IMG/VR virus record: IMGVR_UViG_3300040751_005014
Location: 1-35,687 of that record
Origin: a virus
Length of the DNA stretch: 35,687 nt
Reading direction: 5' to 3' (one strand)
Shown here: positions 24,054 through 32,321 of the stretch, piece by piece
Layout of the letters: each line of letters begins with the position of its first letter
Numbering within the stretch: position 1 is the stretch's first letter
Program-made: the position numbers and the translations under genes
The notes under the pieces: model-generated
Told to the model about the DNA's origin: nothing
Seen by the model: only the letters and a program-made list of their open reading frames with translations
Databases searched by the model: none

Positions 24054-24903
24054 AAATAGAAAAATATTGAAATTGGTAAGTGAGGGATTTAAGTATAACA
24101 CACTTAAAGAAATGACTAATAGTGACATTCATCAATTATATAATAAAATTATCGGTGAATCCACAACCACTACAGTTCAAAAGACCACGTATTCAAAACA
24201 AGACGTACAGTCAATGAAAAATAAAAATGCCGGTATAAAAGTTGATGATGGTACTGTAGTTCCAAATGACGATGGTTCAGTGACAGTGACCACACAAGAA
24301 GGTGAAATGGGAGAATCAGATATCAACACAATTAACCCGTATGACGGTCAACAAACTCAGGACCCTAAACAAGTAGGTCCAAGTACGGATGACGGTATGG
24401 ATAATTATCAAGATGGGATGATTGATGAGGAAGAAGATAATCCATATGCTATCTGCACATCTTCTTTAGGGTTAGTTGGTAGAAAAAGAGATTCCTATTC
24501 TAAAGAAGAATCTAAGAAGTTTGAAAGATGTGTTTTAGATGTTAAAAAAGAAAGTATTAGGAAATTAGAAGAATCTTTAGTATCTTTAATTTTAGAAACT
24601 GAAGGTATGATTACAAAAAAAGATTTGATCGAACAAGAAGTTGCACCTACAAGGGTTAAGCCTGGTACAAAAGAAAAACCCAAAAGAGGTACACCTTATA
24701 AACCAAAACATTCACCCAAACCAAAAGCGGGAAACACTGAGACTGCACCTACAAGAGTAAAACCAGGAACAAAAGAAAAACCAAAAAGAGGTACTCCTTA
24801 CAAACCAAAACATTCACCGAAGCCTAAGGCCGAGGATCAATCAATTCCAGATTTTTTCAAATTCGATAATATCAATATTACATTTAAAGATGAGCAAGAT
24901 TAA
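24046..24903 (+). CDS. Leader-bearing protein with duplicated Lys/Pro-rich module
   Basis: This 285-residue protein starts MNKNRKILKLVSE (Glu13) then G14. An acidic, low-complexity middle follows, then a helical segment ending KKDLIE (Glu196) before Q197. Immediately after is a 29-residue basic module, APTRVKPGTK through SPKPKA, present twice with identical protein sequence. Cleavage at LIE-Q would free a strongly basic Pro/Lys peptide, which might bind packaged DNA. That is inference. The TTG at 24040 is a possible upstream start, but ATG at 24046 begins at the leader. It overlaps the next gene by 14 bases. Confidence 0.75.
   Translation: MNKNRKILKLVSEGFKYNTLKEMTNSDIHQLYNKIIGESTTTTVQKTTYSKQDVQSMKNKNAGIKVDDGTVVPNDDGSVTVTTQEGEMGESDINTINPYDGQQTQDPKQVGPSTDDGMDNYQDGMIDEEEDNPYAICTSSLGLVGRKRDSYSKEESKKFERCVLDVKKESIRKLEESLVSLILETEGMITKKDLIEQEVAPTRVKPGTKEKPKRGTPYKPKHSPKPKAGNTETAPTRVKPGTKEKPKRGTPYKPKHSPKPKAEDQSIPDFFKFDNINITFKDEQD
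24643..24831 (+). repeat. Two 87-base coding repeats (29 residues each)
   Basis: The copies are 24643-24729 and 24745-24831, separated by 15 bases. The encoded residues are identical, while 13 of 29 codons differ synonymously. Confidence 0.95.
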
Positions 24904-26161
24904 AGAACAAATACAATATGACGGTCCAGAAAGAATGGATCAAGATATCGAAAGAAAGATTTCAAGTGGTGATACACCTCTGTCAGACAATCCAGCTTTT
25001 CCAGGAAAAGAAGAGGATGAGTTTGATAATAGTTTTGCGGAACTTGTAGCTTCTAAGAGATTTAAAGATGTTGTTGAAAAGGTTAAACAATATACTGGAA
25101 TGCAAGAAGTTGCGGGTCAAAATGCTTTCATGCAATTACAGATGATGTTGATGAATGCCGTAAGACGTGTAAAGGAATTAGAATCAAATAATGAGGGTTT
25201 TTTAGAACAATTAGCTGTCGATCTCGTAAAAAAAGAAATGTCTTTACCGGACGATGCTTTTCAATATGACGTAGAATTAATGTCGATGCCAGGCGGTATT
25301 GACACTTCAAAAATGCAAGGACAACCTGAAGAATTTGAAGATGAGGAAATTCAGGATGTATTCGGTATTGAAAGTAATGAAGCCGAAGATGACCTTGAAA
25401 ACTTTATGGCAGCATTTGAGAAATTTGATCTTGAGAAGGCTAAAAGGAGATTCATAAACTCATTGATTCAAGGAGCATCAAAAAAGGGTCACTATATGTT
25501 CAATCTCGTTAGTGAAGAAATAAATAATATCAATCCAGAACTTCTAAATCTATATGGTGTACTAATGTCTATTAATGATCTTCTATATTGGATTATGCCA
25601 GACCAAATGACTATGTCAGCCGCTGAGGGTGGTGAAGGAGTACAGGGTTCCGAAGAAATTGATGAAACTACTGATCCACCTACGATCAGAGCTAAAGGTC
25701 TCTTTTTTCCAGTCCTTATTCATGAATTGATTAAAGGAGTTTACGAAGTTTTAGGAACTCAAGGTTTACCTGATGATCCTAGAGCTGCGGAAATGGTTAT
25801 GGGTGCTGAAGATACATTACCATATGAAGTTTGGGATTTAAGACTTGGACCAGTCATTTGGGAAAAGTTCACTGAGTCCTATCCAGATAAACTTTTCGAA
25901 GATGATATGAGAGAAATTCAAAACTATCTATTCTCAAGATTTTCATCTTTGACTACCGATGAATTCTTCGAGGTTGCTAGAATGATACTTTCAGGATCTG
26001 AAGAGGGTAAGAAAATTGTATCTAACATGGTTGATGAAATCATAGACGAATTAAAAGGATATGATTATGAGGATGCAATGAGTCAATACTCAGATGATGA
26101 CGACGATGATGAAGGAGGATTAGAAGATTTCTTAGGTGATTTAGGAATCTCTCTTACATAA
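24890..26161 (+). CDS. Conserved-looking phage protein upstream of the large terminase
   Basis: This 423-residue acidic protein occupies the position of the small terminase (gp16) in T4, directly before gp17 with a one-base overlap, but it is far larger than gp16 (about 18 kDa) and I do not recognise homology. It is helical in large part (FKDVVEKVKQYTG, MQLQMMLMNAVRRVKEL), has a central part (GLFFPVLIHELIKGVYEVLG) and ends in an acidic tail (DDDDDDEGGLEDFLGDLG). A packaging or head-completion role is possible from position alone. Confidence 0.75.
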   Translation: MSKIKEQIQYDGPERMDQDIERKISSGDTPLSDNPAFPGKEEDEFDNSFAELVASKRFKDVVEKVKQYTGMQEVAGQNAFMQLQMMLMNAVRRVKELESNNEGFLEQLAVDLVKKEMSLPDDAFQYDVELMSMPGGIDTSKMQGQPEEFEDEEIQDVFGIESNEAEDDLENFMAAFEKFDLEKAKRRFINSLIQGASKKGHYMFNLVSEEINNINPELLNLYGVLMSINDLLYWIMPDQMTMSAAEGGEGVQGSEEIDETTDPPTIRAKGLFFPVLIHELIKGVYEVLGTQGLPDDPRAAEMVMGAEDTLPYEVWDLRLGPVIWEKFTESYPDKLFEDDMREIQNYLFSRFSSLTTDEFFEVARMILSGSEEGKKIVSNMVDEIIDELKGYDYEDAMSQYSDDDDDDEGGLEDFLGDLGISLT

Positions 26162-27930
26162 TGGGTCTGACAAAGGAAAAAGTTTTACTAGAATACGCTA
26201 AGTGTGTCAGAGATACTGACTATGCTATGAGTACTTATCTACAAACATATGATAATACTCAAAAGGGATACGTACCTTTAAAATTATTTCCTGATCAAAA
26301 AAAATTGATAGAAGATTTTGAAAAACATGAAGAAAATATTGCTCTGAAATATAGACAAGCAGGTGTATCCACAGTCACATCGGCTTGGGTATCCAAGAAA
26401 ATTGTATTTGCTTCCAAAAGTAGACCAGAAAAAATTCTGATAATCGCAAATAAATTAGATACTGCGGTTGAGATGGCCAATAAAATCAGAGGGTTTGTTG
26501 ATCAATGGCCAGATTGGTTAGGTATTAATTTCTCTAACGAAAAAAATTCACAGAGACATTTTAAACTAAGTAACGGTTGTGAAGTTAAGGCGGTTGCAAC
26601 ATCAAAGGACGCACTTAGGGGATATACACCTACCACACTAATTTTTGATGAGGCGGCTTATATTGAAGCTGATGATGATTTTTGGGCAGCTTGTATGGCT
26701 TCCCTCTCAACAGGGGGTAAAGTGATTGTAATTTCAACACCTAATGGGTTTGACCCCATATATTATCAGATATATGATCAGTCATTGAAGGGTATGAATG
26801 ATTTCCAAGTCACCGAAATGTTTTGGTATCGGGATCCAAGATACACTTCTGACTTAAAGTTGGTTCAAACTAAAGATATAGTTCATTATTTGTTGAATAG
26901 AGAAGACTATAATGACAGTGAAATAACAATAGATTATTCACACATAAATCCCAGAGAAAGAGACTTTGATGAGATCAAATCACATTTTGAAAAAGGATAT
27001 AAACCATTGTCCTCTTGGTTCGAAGCTATGGCTAAAAAACTCAAGTTTGACAGACGAAAAATTTCTCAAGAACTTGAATGTAATTTTCTTGGATCTGGTG
27101 ATAATGTTATTCCCTCTGAAACTGTTGAATATCTAAAAGACAATTGTATAAGGGAACCTGAAAATAAATTTATGGGTGGTGCTCTTTGGCAATGGAAAGA
27201 ACCGGTCATAGGTCACAAATACATTATGGGTATAGATGTTTCTCGAGGTGATAGTGAAGATTTTACGACATTTTGTATCATAGATTTCGATGAAAGGGAA
27301 CAAGTTTTAGAATACTTAGGTAAGATACCACCAGATGTCGCAGCTGAAGTCGCTTACAAATGGGCAACAATGTATTCCGCATTTGTTGTTATCGATATTA
27401 CTGGAGGTATGGGAGTTTCTACTTCACGTAAATTACAAGAACTAGGTTACAAAGACTTATACGTAGAGGGAAAAGATGTATTCAACAAATGGAAATATGA
27501 TCCGAAAGTTAACGAAAAAATACCAGGTCTAAATTTCAACTCAAAAAGAGTACAAATAATTTCGTCATTTGAGGAGTGTTTGAGACATAAGTTTACTGTA
27601 AGATCAATCAGACTTTTGAATGAACTTAACACTTTTGTATATATAAATGGTAGACCAGACCATATGAAGGGACAACATGATGATTTGATAATGGCTATGG
27701 CAATGGCAATTTACGTCGGTGAAAATTCATTTACACAACTTAATAAATTGACCGAACAAACTAAAGCAATGGTTGACAGTTGGTCGTTACAAGAAAGTGA
27801 CCAAAGTCAAAAAGTTGCAGATTTTAATCCATCAATACCAAACTACTATAGAAGTGAGGGTCACCAAAGAGATGCTTTGAAGAAAGATTATAGAGAATAT
27901 TCTTGGCTTTTTGGTAGAGGTTCTATTTAA
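26161..27930 (+). CDS. gp17: Terminase large subunit (T4 gp17-like)
   Basis: This 589-residue protein is the packaging motor ATPase and nuclease. The ATPase part has KYRQAGVST at about 63-71 in the Walker A position, Walker B LIFDEAAY (Asp163-Glu164) and the coupling segment VIVISTPNG. The RNase H-like nuclease part has MGIDVSRGDSEDF (Asp359), VVIDITGG (Asp412) and HDDLIMAMA (Asp507-Asp508). The Walker A lacks the usual Gly-Lys, having Gly-Val-Ser-Thr instead, as in several deviant terminase P-loops; the function is probably kept. It cuts concatemeric DNA and drives it through the portal. It is followed by the portal gene 30 bases later. Confidence 0.93.
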   Translation: MGLTKEKVLLEYAKCVRDTDYAMSTYLQTYDNTQKGYVPLKLFPDQKKLIEDFEKHEENIALKYRQAGVSTVTSAWVSKKIVFASKSRPEKILIIANKLDTAVEMANKIRGFVDQWPDWLGINFSNEKNSQRHFKLSNGCEVKAVATSKDALRGYTPTTLIFDEAAYIEADDDFWAACMASLSTGGKVIVISTPNGFDPIYYQIYDQSLKGMNDFQVTEMFWYRDPRYTSDLKLVQTKDIVHYLLNREDYNDSEITIDYSHINPRERDFDEIKSHFEKGYKPLSSWFEAMAKKLKFDRRKISQELECNFLGSGDNVIPSETVEYLKDNCIREPENKFMGGALWQWKEPVIGHKYIMGIDVSRGDSEDFTTFCIIDFDEREQVLEYLGKIPPDVAAEVAYKWATMYSAFVVIDITGGMGVSTSRKLQELGYKDLYVEGKDVFNKWKYDPKVNEKIPGLNFNSKRVQIISSFEECLRHKFTVRSIRLLNELNTFVYINGRPDHMKGQHDDLIMAMAMAIYVGENSFTQLNKLTEQTKAMVDSWSLQESDQSQKVADFNPSIPNYYRSEGHQRDALKKDYREYSWLFGRGSI

Positions 27931-27948
27931 GTAATAGTATATTTCTTT

Positions 27949-27956
27949 ATATTTAT
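27949..27956 (+). promoter_or_regulatory. Candidate late promoter element (ATATTTAT)
   Basis: ATATTTAT ends four bases before the ATG of the portal gene, in the 30-base gap after the terminase gene. Confidence 0.45.
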
Positions 27957-27960
27957 CAGT

Positions 27961-29811
27961 ATGGCAGATAACAATTATACAATTTGGCAAAGACTAACAA
28001 AGGTTTTTGGACCTGATTCAACCTTGGATCAGCAACCACCAGTTTTCAAATTTGATAAACAAGAATTATTAAAGACGACTAACAAGAGTGAGTATGAGAA
28101 GGAAAAACTACAAGCACAACAAACTTACTATTTAGGTCAACAGTGGCAAAAAATTGAAAATAATTTATACACACAAGCCGTCTATTATGAACCTACTAGG
28201 TTAGCATCTTTTTATGATTATGAATCTATGGAGTATACTCCTGAAATATCTGCCGCATTAGACATATACGCCGAAGAATCTACAACACCTAATGAAGATG
28301 GATTTATTTTACAGATATATTCTGAAAGTAAAAGAATAAAGTCTATACTCGCTGATTTGTTCAATAACAAATTGGATATTAATACGAATCTTCAAATGTG
28401 GACTAGAAACACATGTAAGTATGGAGATAACTTTGTATTTTTAAAACTTGACCCAGAAAAAGGTGTAATGGGAGGACAACAATTACCTAACATTGAAATA
28501 CAAAGATTAGAGAGAGGTATGAAACTACGTCCTGAAAGAAACACTACCGATACTGAAAATGATTCGTTAAAGTTTCTTTGGCAAGTTAAGGACATGAGTT
28601 TTAACACATGGGAAATTGCTCACTTCAGATTATTAGGTGACGATAGAAAGTTACCCTATGGTACTTCCATGTTAGAAAAAGCTAGAAGGATTTGGAAACA
28701 ATTAATCTTGTCTGAAGATGCGATGTTAATTTACAGAACATCTAGGGCACCAGAAAGAAGAGTCTTTAAAGTTTTCGTGGGAAATATGGACGATAAGGAT
28801 GTTGAACCATATATCCAAAGAGTTGCGAATAAATTCAAGAGAGATCAAGTTGCAGATCCTCAAAATGGTAATGTTGATTTGAGATACAATCAGATGGCTG
28901 TCGATCAAGATTATTTCATACCTGTCAGGGACCCTAACGCACCTAATCCAATCGATACTTTACCAGGAGCACAAAACTTATCTGAAATAGCGGATATTGA
29001 GTACATCCAAAAAAAGTTATTGACAGCACTAAGGGTTCCTAAAGCATTCCTAGGTTTTGAAGAAGTGGTGGGTGACGGTAAAACTTTAGCTTTACAAGAT
29101 ATCAGGTTTGCAAGAACAATTAATAAAATACAAAAGTCTATGATAGCAGAATTGAATAAAATTGCTATTATTCACCTTTACATATTAGGATTTGAAGATG
29201 AACTAACAAACTTTACTCTTTCACTGACTAACCCATCAACTCAAGCAGACCTACTCAAAGTAGAAAATTGGCAATCTAAAATTCAACTATATAGAGATGC
29301 GGTCTCTGATCCTGGTAATGGAATCCAAGCAGTATCCAGCTCATGGGCTAAGAAACATATTCTTGGTCTTTCAGATGACGAAATTAAGTTGGATATACAA
29401 CAACAAAGAATTGAAAAAGCCGTAGCTGCTGAATTAGAAAAAACACCTGAAGTTATTTCTAAGACTGGATTGTTCGCCAACATTGACAAACTTTACGGTA
29501 ATAAGGTTGATCAAGATACGGGTGAACAAGAAGGTGAGGTTTCAGAACCATCTGATTCTGGATTTGGAGATTTGGGTGGAGGACCTCCTCCTGATTTAGG
29601 TGGAGATTTAGGTGGAGACTTAGGTGGTGATTTAGGAGGTGATGAAGGTGGTGGTACTGAAGAAACACCCATAGAATCATTTGTAAAAAATAAGGATCTT
29701 GATTTAATTTTAGAGGATTCATTACTAAATGGTAAAGATTCTATTGATCTATCTAAAGGTCGTGAAGACTTGAAAGAAATCGAAGAAAAACTCAATAAAC
29801 TTTTATTGTAA
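27961..29811 (+). CDS. gp20: Portal vertex protein (T4 gp20-like)
   Basis: This 616-residue protein matches the T4 gp20 portal family: the early YEPTRLASFYDYESMEYTPE segment, EDAMLIYRTSRAPERRVFKV, the ALRVPKAFLGFEE region and the late SLTNPSTQADLLKVENW. Twelve copies form the ring through which DNA enters and leaves the head and on which prohead assembly begins. T4 gp20 is about 524 residues; the extra length here includes a Gly/Asp/Leu repeat tail at about 537-565 (DLGGDLGGDLGGDLGG) and an acidic helical end. It lies between terminase and protease genes, as in T4. Confidence 0.95.
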   Translation: MADNNYTIWQRLTKVFGPDSTLDQQPPVFKFDKQELLKTTNKSEYEKEKLQAQQTYYLGQQWQKIENNLYTQAVYYEPTRLASFYDYESMEYTPEISAALDIYAEESTTPNEDGFILQIYSESKRIKSILADLFNNKLDINTNLQMWTRNTCKYGDNFVFLKLDPEKGVMGGQQLPNIEIQRLERGMKLRPERNTTDTENDSLKFLWQVKDMSFNTWEIAHFRLLGDDRKLPYGTSMLEKARRIWKQLILSEDAMLIYRTSRAPERRVFKVFVGNMDDKDVEPYIQRVANKFKRDQVADPQNGNVDLRYNQMAVDQDYFIPVRDPNAPNPIDTLPGAQNLSEIADIEYIQKKLLTALRVPKAFLGFEEVVGDGKTLALQDIRFARTINKIQKSMIAELNKIAIIHLYILGFEDELTNFTLSLTNPSTQADLLKVENWQSKIQLYRDAVSDPGNGIQAVSSSWAKKHILGLSDDEIKLDIQQQRIEKAVAAELEKTPEVISKTGLFANIDKLYGNKVDQDTGEQEGEVSEPSDSGFGDLGGGPPPDLGGDLGGDLGGDLGGDEGGGTEETPIESFVKNKDLDLILEDSLLNGKDSIDLSKGREDLKEIEEKLNKLLL

Positions 29812-29818
29812 TATTTAT
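29811..29818 (+). promoter_or_regulatory. Candidate late promoter element (ATATTTAT, also containing TATAAATA)
   Basis: ATATTTATAAATA begins at the last base of the portal stop codon. ATATTTAT ends seven bases before the ATG at 29826. The extended site contains TATAAATA, identical to the T4 late promoter core. Confidence 0.5.
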
Positions 29819-29825
29819 AAATAAA

Positions 29826-30551
29826 ATGGCTATGAAAACTTTTGGACAACTCAAGACATATATCGAAAATTCATTGACGGAATCATATGGTACTAATGAA
29901 TTTAAAACAAACATGAAATTTTTCAAAGATAACGTATTATCTGACAAACAAATTTGTGAAGCTTACAGTATTTACGATAACCTAAGTGAATCACAAGAAT
30001 TAGATCAAACAGTATCAGGAGAATATTTGGAAGAAAGTTTAACCATTTTAGAGAATATTCTGATAAGTAACAAAGATAAGATCGGTAAACTCTCTGAAGG
30101 TTTGAAATTGGATGTTAATAATTATATTGATATTGATAATCTAGTTTACCATAAAACATCCGATAAAATTCTAGAAAGAATTGAATCAAAAAATAAGATT
30201 AAATCTTTATTACAAGAAAGTAAGGTCGACATACCAACTTCTAAAATAGATTTACCTCTTTCTTCAATGAAAGTCATTGCCGCAAAAACATTCGATAGAA
30301 ATTTTTCGAACTTGAGTGAGTCAGATCTAAATCAGGTAAAAAAATATTTATCGATGAGTAATGATGAATTAAAGGTAGAGTATGAAAATGAAAAGACTAA
30401 AATTTTCGAAAGTCTTAATTTACAACTAAATGAATCATCTAGTGACCAAGAATTGAAAACAAAAGTTGATAAGACAATCGAGAAAATTAATTCTAATGAA
30501 GTAAACTTATTTTCTTTATTTCAATTGAAACAGTTATCAGAAAATCTGTGA
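29826..30551 (+). CDS. Leader-bearing head protein candidate
   Basis: This 241-residue protein starts MAMKTFGQLKTYIENSLTE (Glu19), then S20. The MKTF-Q-type beginning and [IL]-x-E end recall T4 internal proteins, whose capsid-targeting leader begins MKTYQEFIAE. The rest is helical and charged (DNLSESQELDQTVSGEYLEE, SLNLQLNESSSDQELKTKVD) with no domain I recognise. It sits where T4 has the small core genes 67 and 68, between portal and protease, so a prohead core role is plausible. Its 3' end overlaps the antisense bS21 gene by 15 bases. Confidence 0.75.
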   Translation: MAMKTFGQLKTYIENSLTESYGTNEFKTNMKFFKDNVLSDKQICEAYSIYDNLSESQELDQTVSGEYLEESLTILENILISNKDKIGKLSEGLKLDVNNYIDIDNLVYHKTSDKILERIESKNKIKSLLQESKVDIPTSKIDLPLSSMKVIAAKTFDRNFSNLSESDLNQVKKYLSMSNDELKVEYENEKTKIFESLNLQLNESSSDQELKTKVDKTIEKINSNEVNLFSLFQLKQLSENL

Positions 30552-30725
30552 TTTTTTGTGTAAGTAAATCGCCTTCTTTTTAGATTTTCTTTTTTTAACA
30601 CTTTTTTTCTCAAAAAACATATTAGAACGAATCTTTTCATTCTGTTTAACTTTTTGAACTTTGTTCTTGTAAATTTTCAGAGCCCTCTCTATCCCATCTT
30701 TTTTATTTACTTTGACTATTAGCAT
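30537..30725 (-). CDS. rpsU: Ribosomal protein bS21
   Basis: This 62-residue protein matches bS21, especially of Bacteroidota: start MLIVKVNKKDGIERALKIYK, then NMFFEKKSVKKRKSKKKAIY. The length is usual for the family. bS21 sits on the 30S subunit near the anti-Shine-Dalgarno end of 16S rRNA and affects initiation. Phage-borne bS21 genes are known from environmental phages. It is on the minus strand inside the + strand head-gene cluster, with its own TATTTAT element 5 bases upstream, so it appears to be an independent insertion. The protein lacks obvious defects. Confidence 0.9.
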   Translation of the reverse strand: MLIVKVNKKDGIERALKIYKNKVQKVKQNEKIRSNMFFEKKSVKKRKSKKKAIYLHKKSQIF

Positions 30726-30730
30726 GTTAT

Positions 30731-30738
30731 ATAAATAG
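30731..30738 (-). promoter_or_regulatory. Candidate late promoter element (CTATTTAT), minus strand
   Basis: The minus-strand CTATTTAT ends five bases before the ATG of the bS21 gene, giving the isolated antisense gene its own element. Confidence 0.45.
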
Positions 30739-30810
30739 TTTCTTTTGACAAATGTACAAATATAACTTATATTTTTAATTATAAAAATAAACTATTATTA
30801 TGTTTAAAAT

Positions 30811-31257
30811 ATGAAAAAAGGAAAAACCAGTCGGTTGAATTTTTTACAAAATGCGACATGTTTTTTTGGTACAGTTGACGCTAAAAAATTAAAATCATTA
30901 TATATCGTTTTACAATGCTGGATCGAACCAACAGATCATTACGAGAATTGGGAAAGAATCGTAGGTAATTTGGAGAGAAAAATAAAACATACAGTCTTGG
31001 AGTCTATGGATTTAATAACATTCAAAAAATATAATATCATAGATCTAGACATCAGAAGTAGTGGTATAAAAGAAGGTAAGAGAAGTTTTGCGAATCTTGA
31101 AATTACACTATTTCTAAATGAAGAAAACGAAAATTTCAAATCCTTAATATTAAGAAATAAAATAAAAAATATTATAGGTCAGATTTATAAAGAAGATCTT
31201 ATGAAATCAAAATATTTCAAAATACATAAGTCTAAATCAATCAAAGTTTCATCTTAA
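30811..31257 (+). CDS. Hypothetical protein between portal and protease genes
   Basis: This 148-residue basic protein is not recognised. It contains a Trp-rich segment (LYIVLQCWIEPTDHYENWER) and several strand-helix segments (KYNIIDLDIRSSG, SFANLEITLFLNEENE) and ends in a Lys/Ser-rich tail. The position within the head cluster suggests a small morphogenesis role. A degenerate element (ACTATTATT) is upstream. Confidence 0.75.
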   Translation: MKKGKTSRLNFLQNATCFFGTVDAKKLKSLYIVLQCWIEPTDHYENWERIVGNLERKIKHTVLESMDLITFKKYNIIDLDIRSSGIKEGKRSFANLEITLFLNEENENFKSLILRNKIKNIIGQIYKEDLMKSKYFKIHKSKSIKVSS

Positions 31258-31269
31258 ATCAAATTCAAA

Positions 31270-31282
31270 CTATTTATAAATA
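31270..31282 (+). promoter_or_regulatory. Candidate late promoter element (CTATTTATAAATA)
   Basis: CTATTTATAAATA contains both the window's TATTTAT element and an exact T4-type TATAAATA (31275-31282), eight bases before the ATG of the prohead protease gene. Confidence 0.5.
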
Positions 31283-31290
31283 AATTTGAT

Positions 31291-32007
31291 ATGAAAGTTT
31301 TAGGACCCTCAGATATAGGAAAAGGTATATTAATTGAGTATGATGCCGGATCGATCTCACCAGGAGATTCAAGAAATGCCCAAGTTATCAAAGAATCTTA
31401 TGGTGACTTAGATCACTCCAAGCCGTTTGTTTTTTACGCGACTTTACAAAAGTATGATATACCAAATAGAAACGGTAGAACTTATCCAGAAAAAATATTG
31501 AGAAGAGAAGTTGAAAAGTATAAAAATAACATTCAAAAAGGTTTGGCAATTTCTGAGTTAAACCACCCAGAATCTTCATTAATTGACTTAGATAGAGTTT
31601 CTCATTTAATAACTGACGTTTGGTGGGAAGGAAACACATTGATGGGTAAGATAAAGTTATTAACCTCACCTGGTTTCCATGAAAGAGGTGTTGTTTCAAC
31701 ACCAGGTGATCAAGCGGCAAATTTAATGAGACAAGGTGTTACGATGGGTGTGTCATCAAGAGGTGTTGGATCACTTGTAAATAAAGGAGAAAAAAATGAA
31801 GTTCAAGATGATTTCGAATTAATATGTTTTGATTTGGTTTCGGCACCTTCAACTCCAGGAGCTTACTTATACTTAAATCCTGATGATAGAGGTAAGTATG
31901 ATGAAAAACTAGATGAAGAAAAAAATCAAGAAAAAGAGGTAAATACAGATAAATTTACACGTTCACTTGATTTGATGACAAAGTTATCCGATTATTTAGA
32001 TAAATAA
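31291..32007 (+). CDS. gp21: Prohead core protease (T4 gp21-like)
   Basis: This 238-residue protein belongs to the gp21/herpesvirus-assemblin-like serine protease fold. Catalytic candidates are His92 in SELNHPESS and Ser155 or Ser156 in GVSSRGVGS. The segment KYDIPNRNGRTYPEKIL and the closing SAPSTPGAYL are also typical. In T4, gp21 cuts scaffold, capsid and internal proteins after [IL]-x-E, then is lost from the head. The many [IL]-x-E leaders in this window make this the likely processing enzyme. It is followed by a DUF4494-like gene and the scaffold gene. Confidence 0.93.
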   Translation: MKVLGPSDIGKGILIEYDAGSISPGDSRNAQVIKESYGDLDHSKPFVFYATLQKYDIPNRNGRTYPEKILRREVEKYKNNIQKGLAISELNHPESSLIDLDRVSHLITDVWWEGNTLMGKIKLLTSPGFHERGVVSTPGDQAANLMRQGVTMGVSSRGVGSLVNKGEKNEVQDDFELICFDLVSAPSTPGAYLYLNPDDRGKYDEKLDEEKNQEKEVNTDKFTRSLDLMTKLSDYLDK

Positions 32008-32014
32008 TATTATT

Positions 32015-32230
32015 ATGGTTACAGCTGAAAAATACTTTGTGGTCAAAATACAGATTGATGACGTAGATCCACAAACAGGAAGAATTAAAAAACTACGTGA
32101 AGAAAAGTTAGTCAATGCTATTAGTGTCACTGATTGTGAAGCTAAAGTTATGGAAAGAATGGGTAATATTTCATTGGATTGGAGAATTACTTCAGTCAGT
32201 GAAAGTAAGATTGACGAAGTTTTCGAATAA
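32015..32230 (+). CDS. DUF4494-like small protein
   Basis: This 71-residue protein has the pattern YFVVKIQIDDVDPQTGRIKK, EKLVNAISVTDCEAKV, then DWRITSVSESKIDEVFE. This resembles the N-terminal half of DUF4494 proteins of Bacteroidota and their phages (KV-strand, LVDA-S-TEAEA helix, SVK-I-EIF). Function is unknown. It lies between the protease and scaffold genes and is ended by a terminator. Confidence 0.7.
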   Translation: MVTAEKYFVVKIQIDDVDPQTGRIKKLREEKLVNAISVTDCEAKVMERMGNISLDWRITSVSESKIDEVFE

Positions 32231-32253
32231 ACTTTCTACAACTAACAAATTAC

Positions 32254-32279
32254 AAGTCGAGGTAAAACTCGACTTTTTT
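32254..32279 (+). terminator. Intrinsic terminator
   Basis: An 8-base-pair stem AAGTCGAG / CTCGACTT with loop GTAAAA is followed by a T-run. It separates the protease unit from the scaffold-capsid unit. Confidence 0.85.
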
Positions 32280-32321
32280 GTTTTCTAGAAATAGATGGCC
32301 AGATTTTTTTTAGTTTTTCAC

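Noticed and set aside
24643-24831. Repeats as a CRISPR array
   Set aside because: There are only two copies, they lie in a coding frame with identical protein and synonymous changes, and there are no spacer-like units.
24890-26161. Small terminase (gp16) by position
   Set aside because: At 423 residues with an acidic tail it is too long, and no gp16-like pattern could be recognised; left as unknown.
29459-29849. Minus-strand open frames opposite the portal C-terminus and in similar acidic repeat genes (22734-23357, 32472-32805)
   Set aside because: They mirror Gly/Asp/Glu-rich repeats of the real genes, giving Ser/Pro/His/Leu-rich low-complexity translations without start signals.
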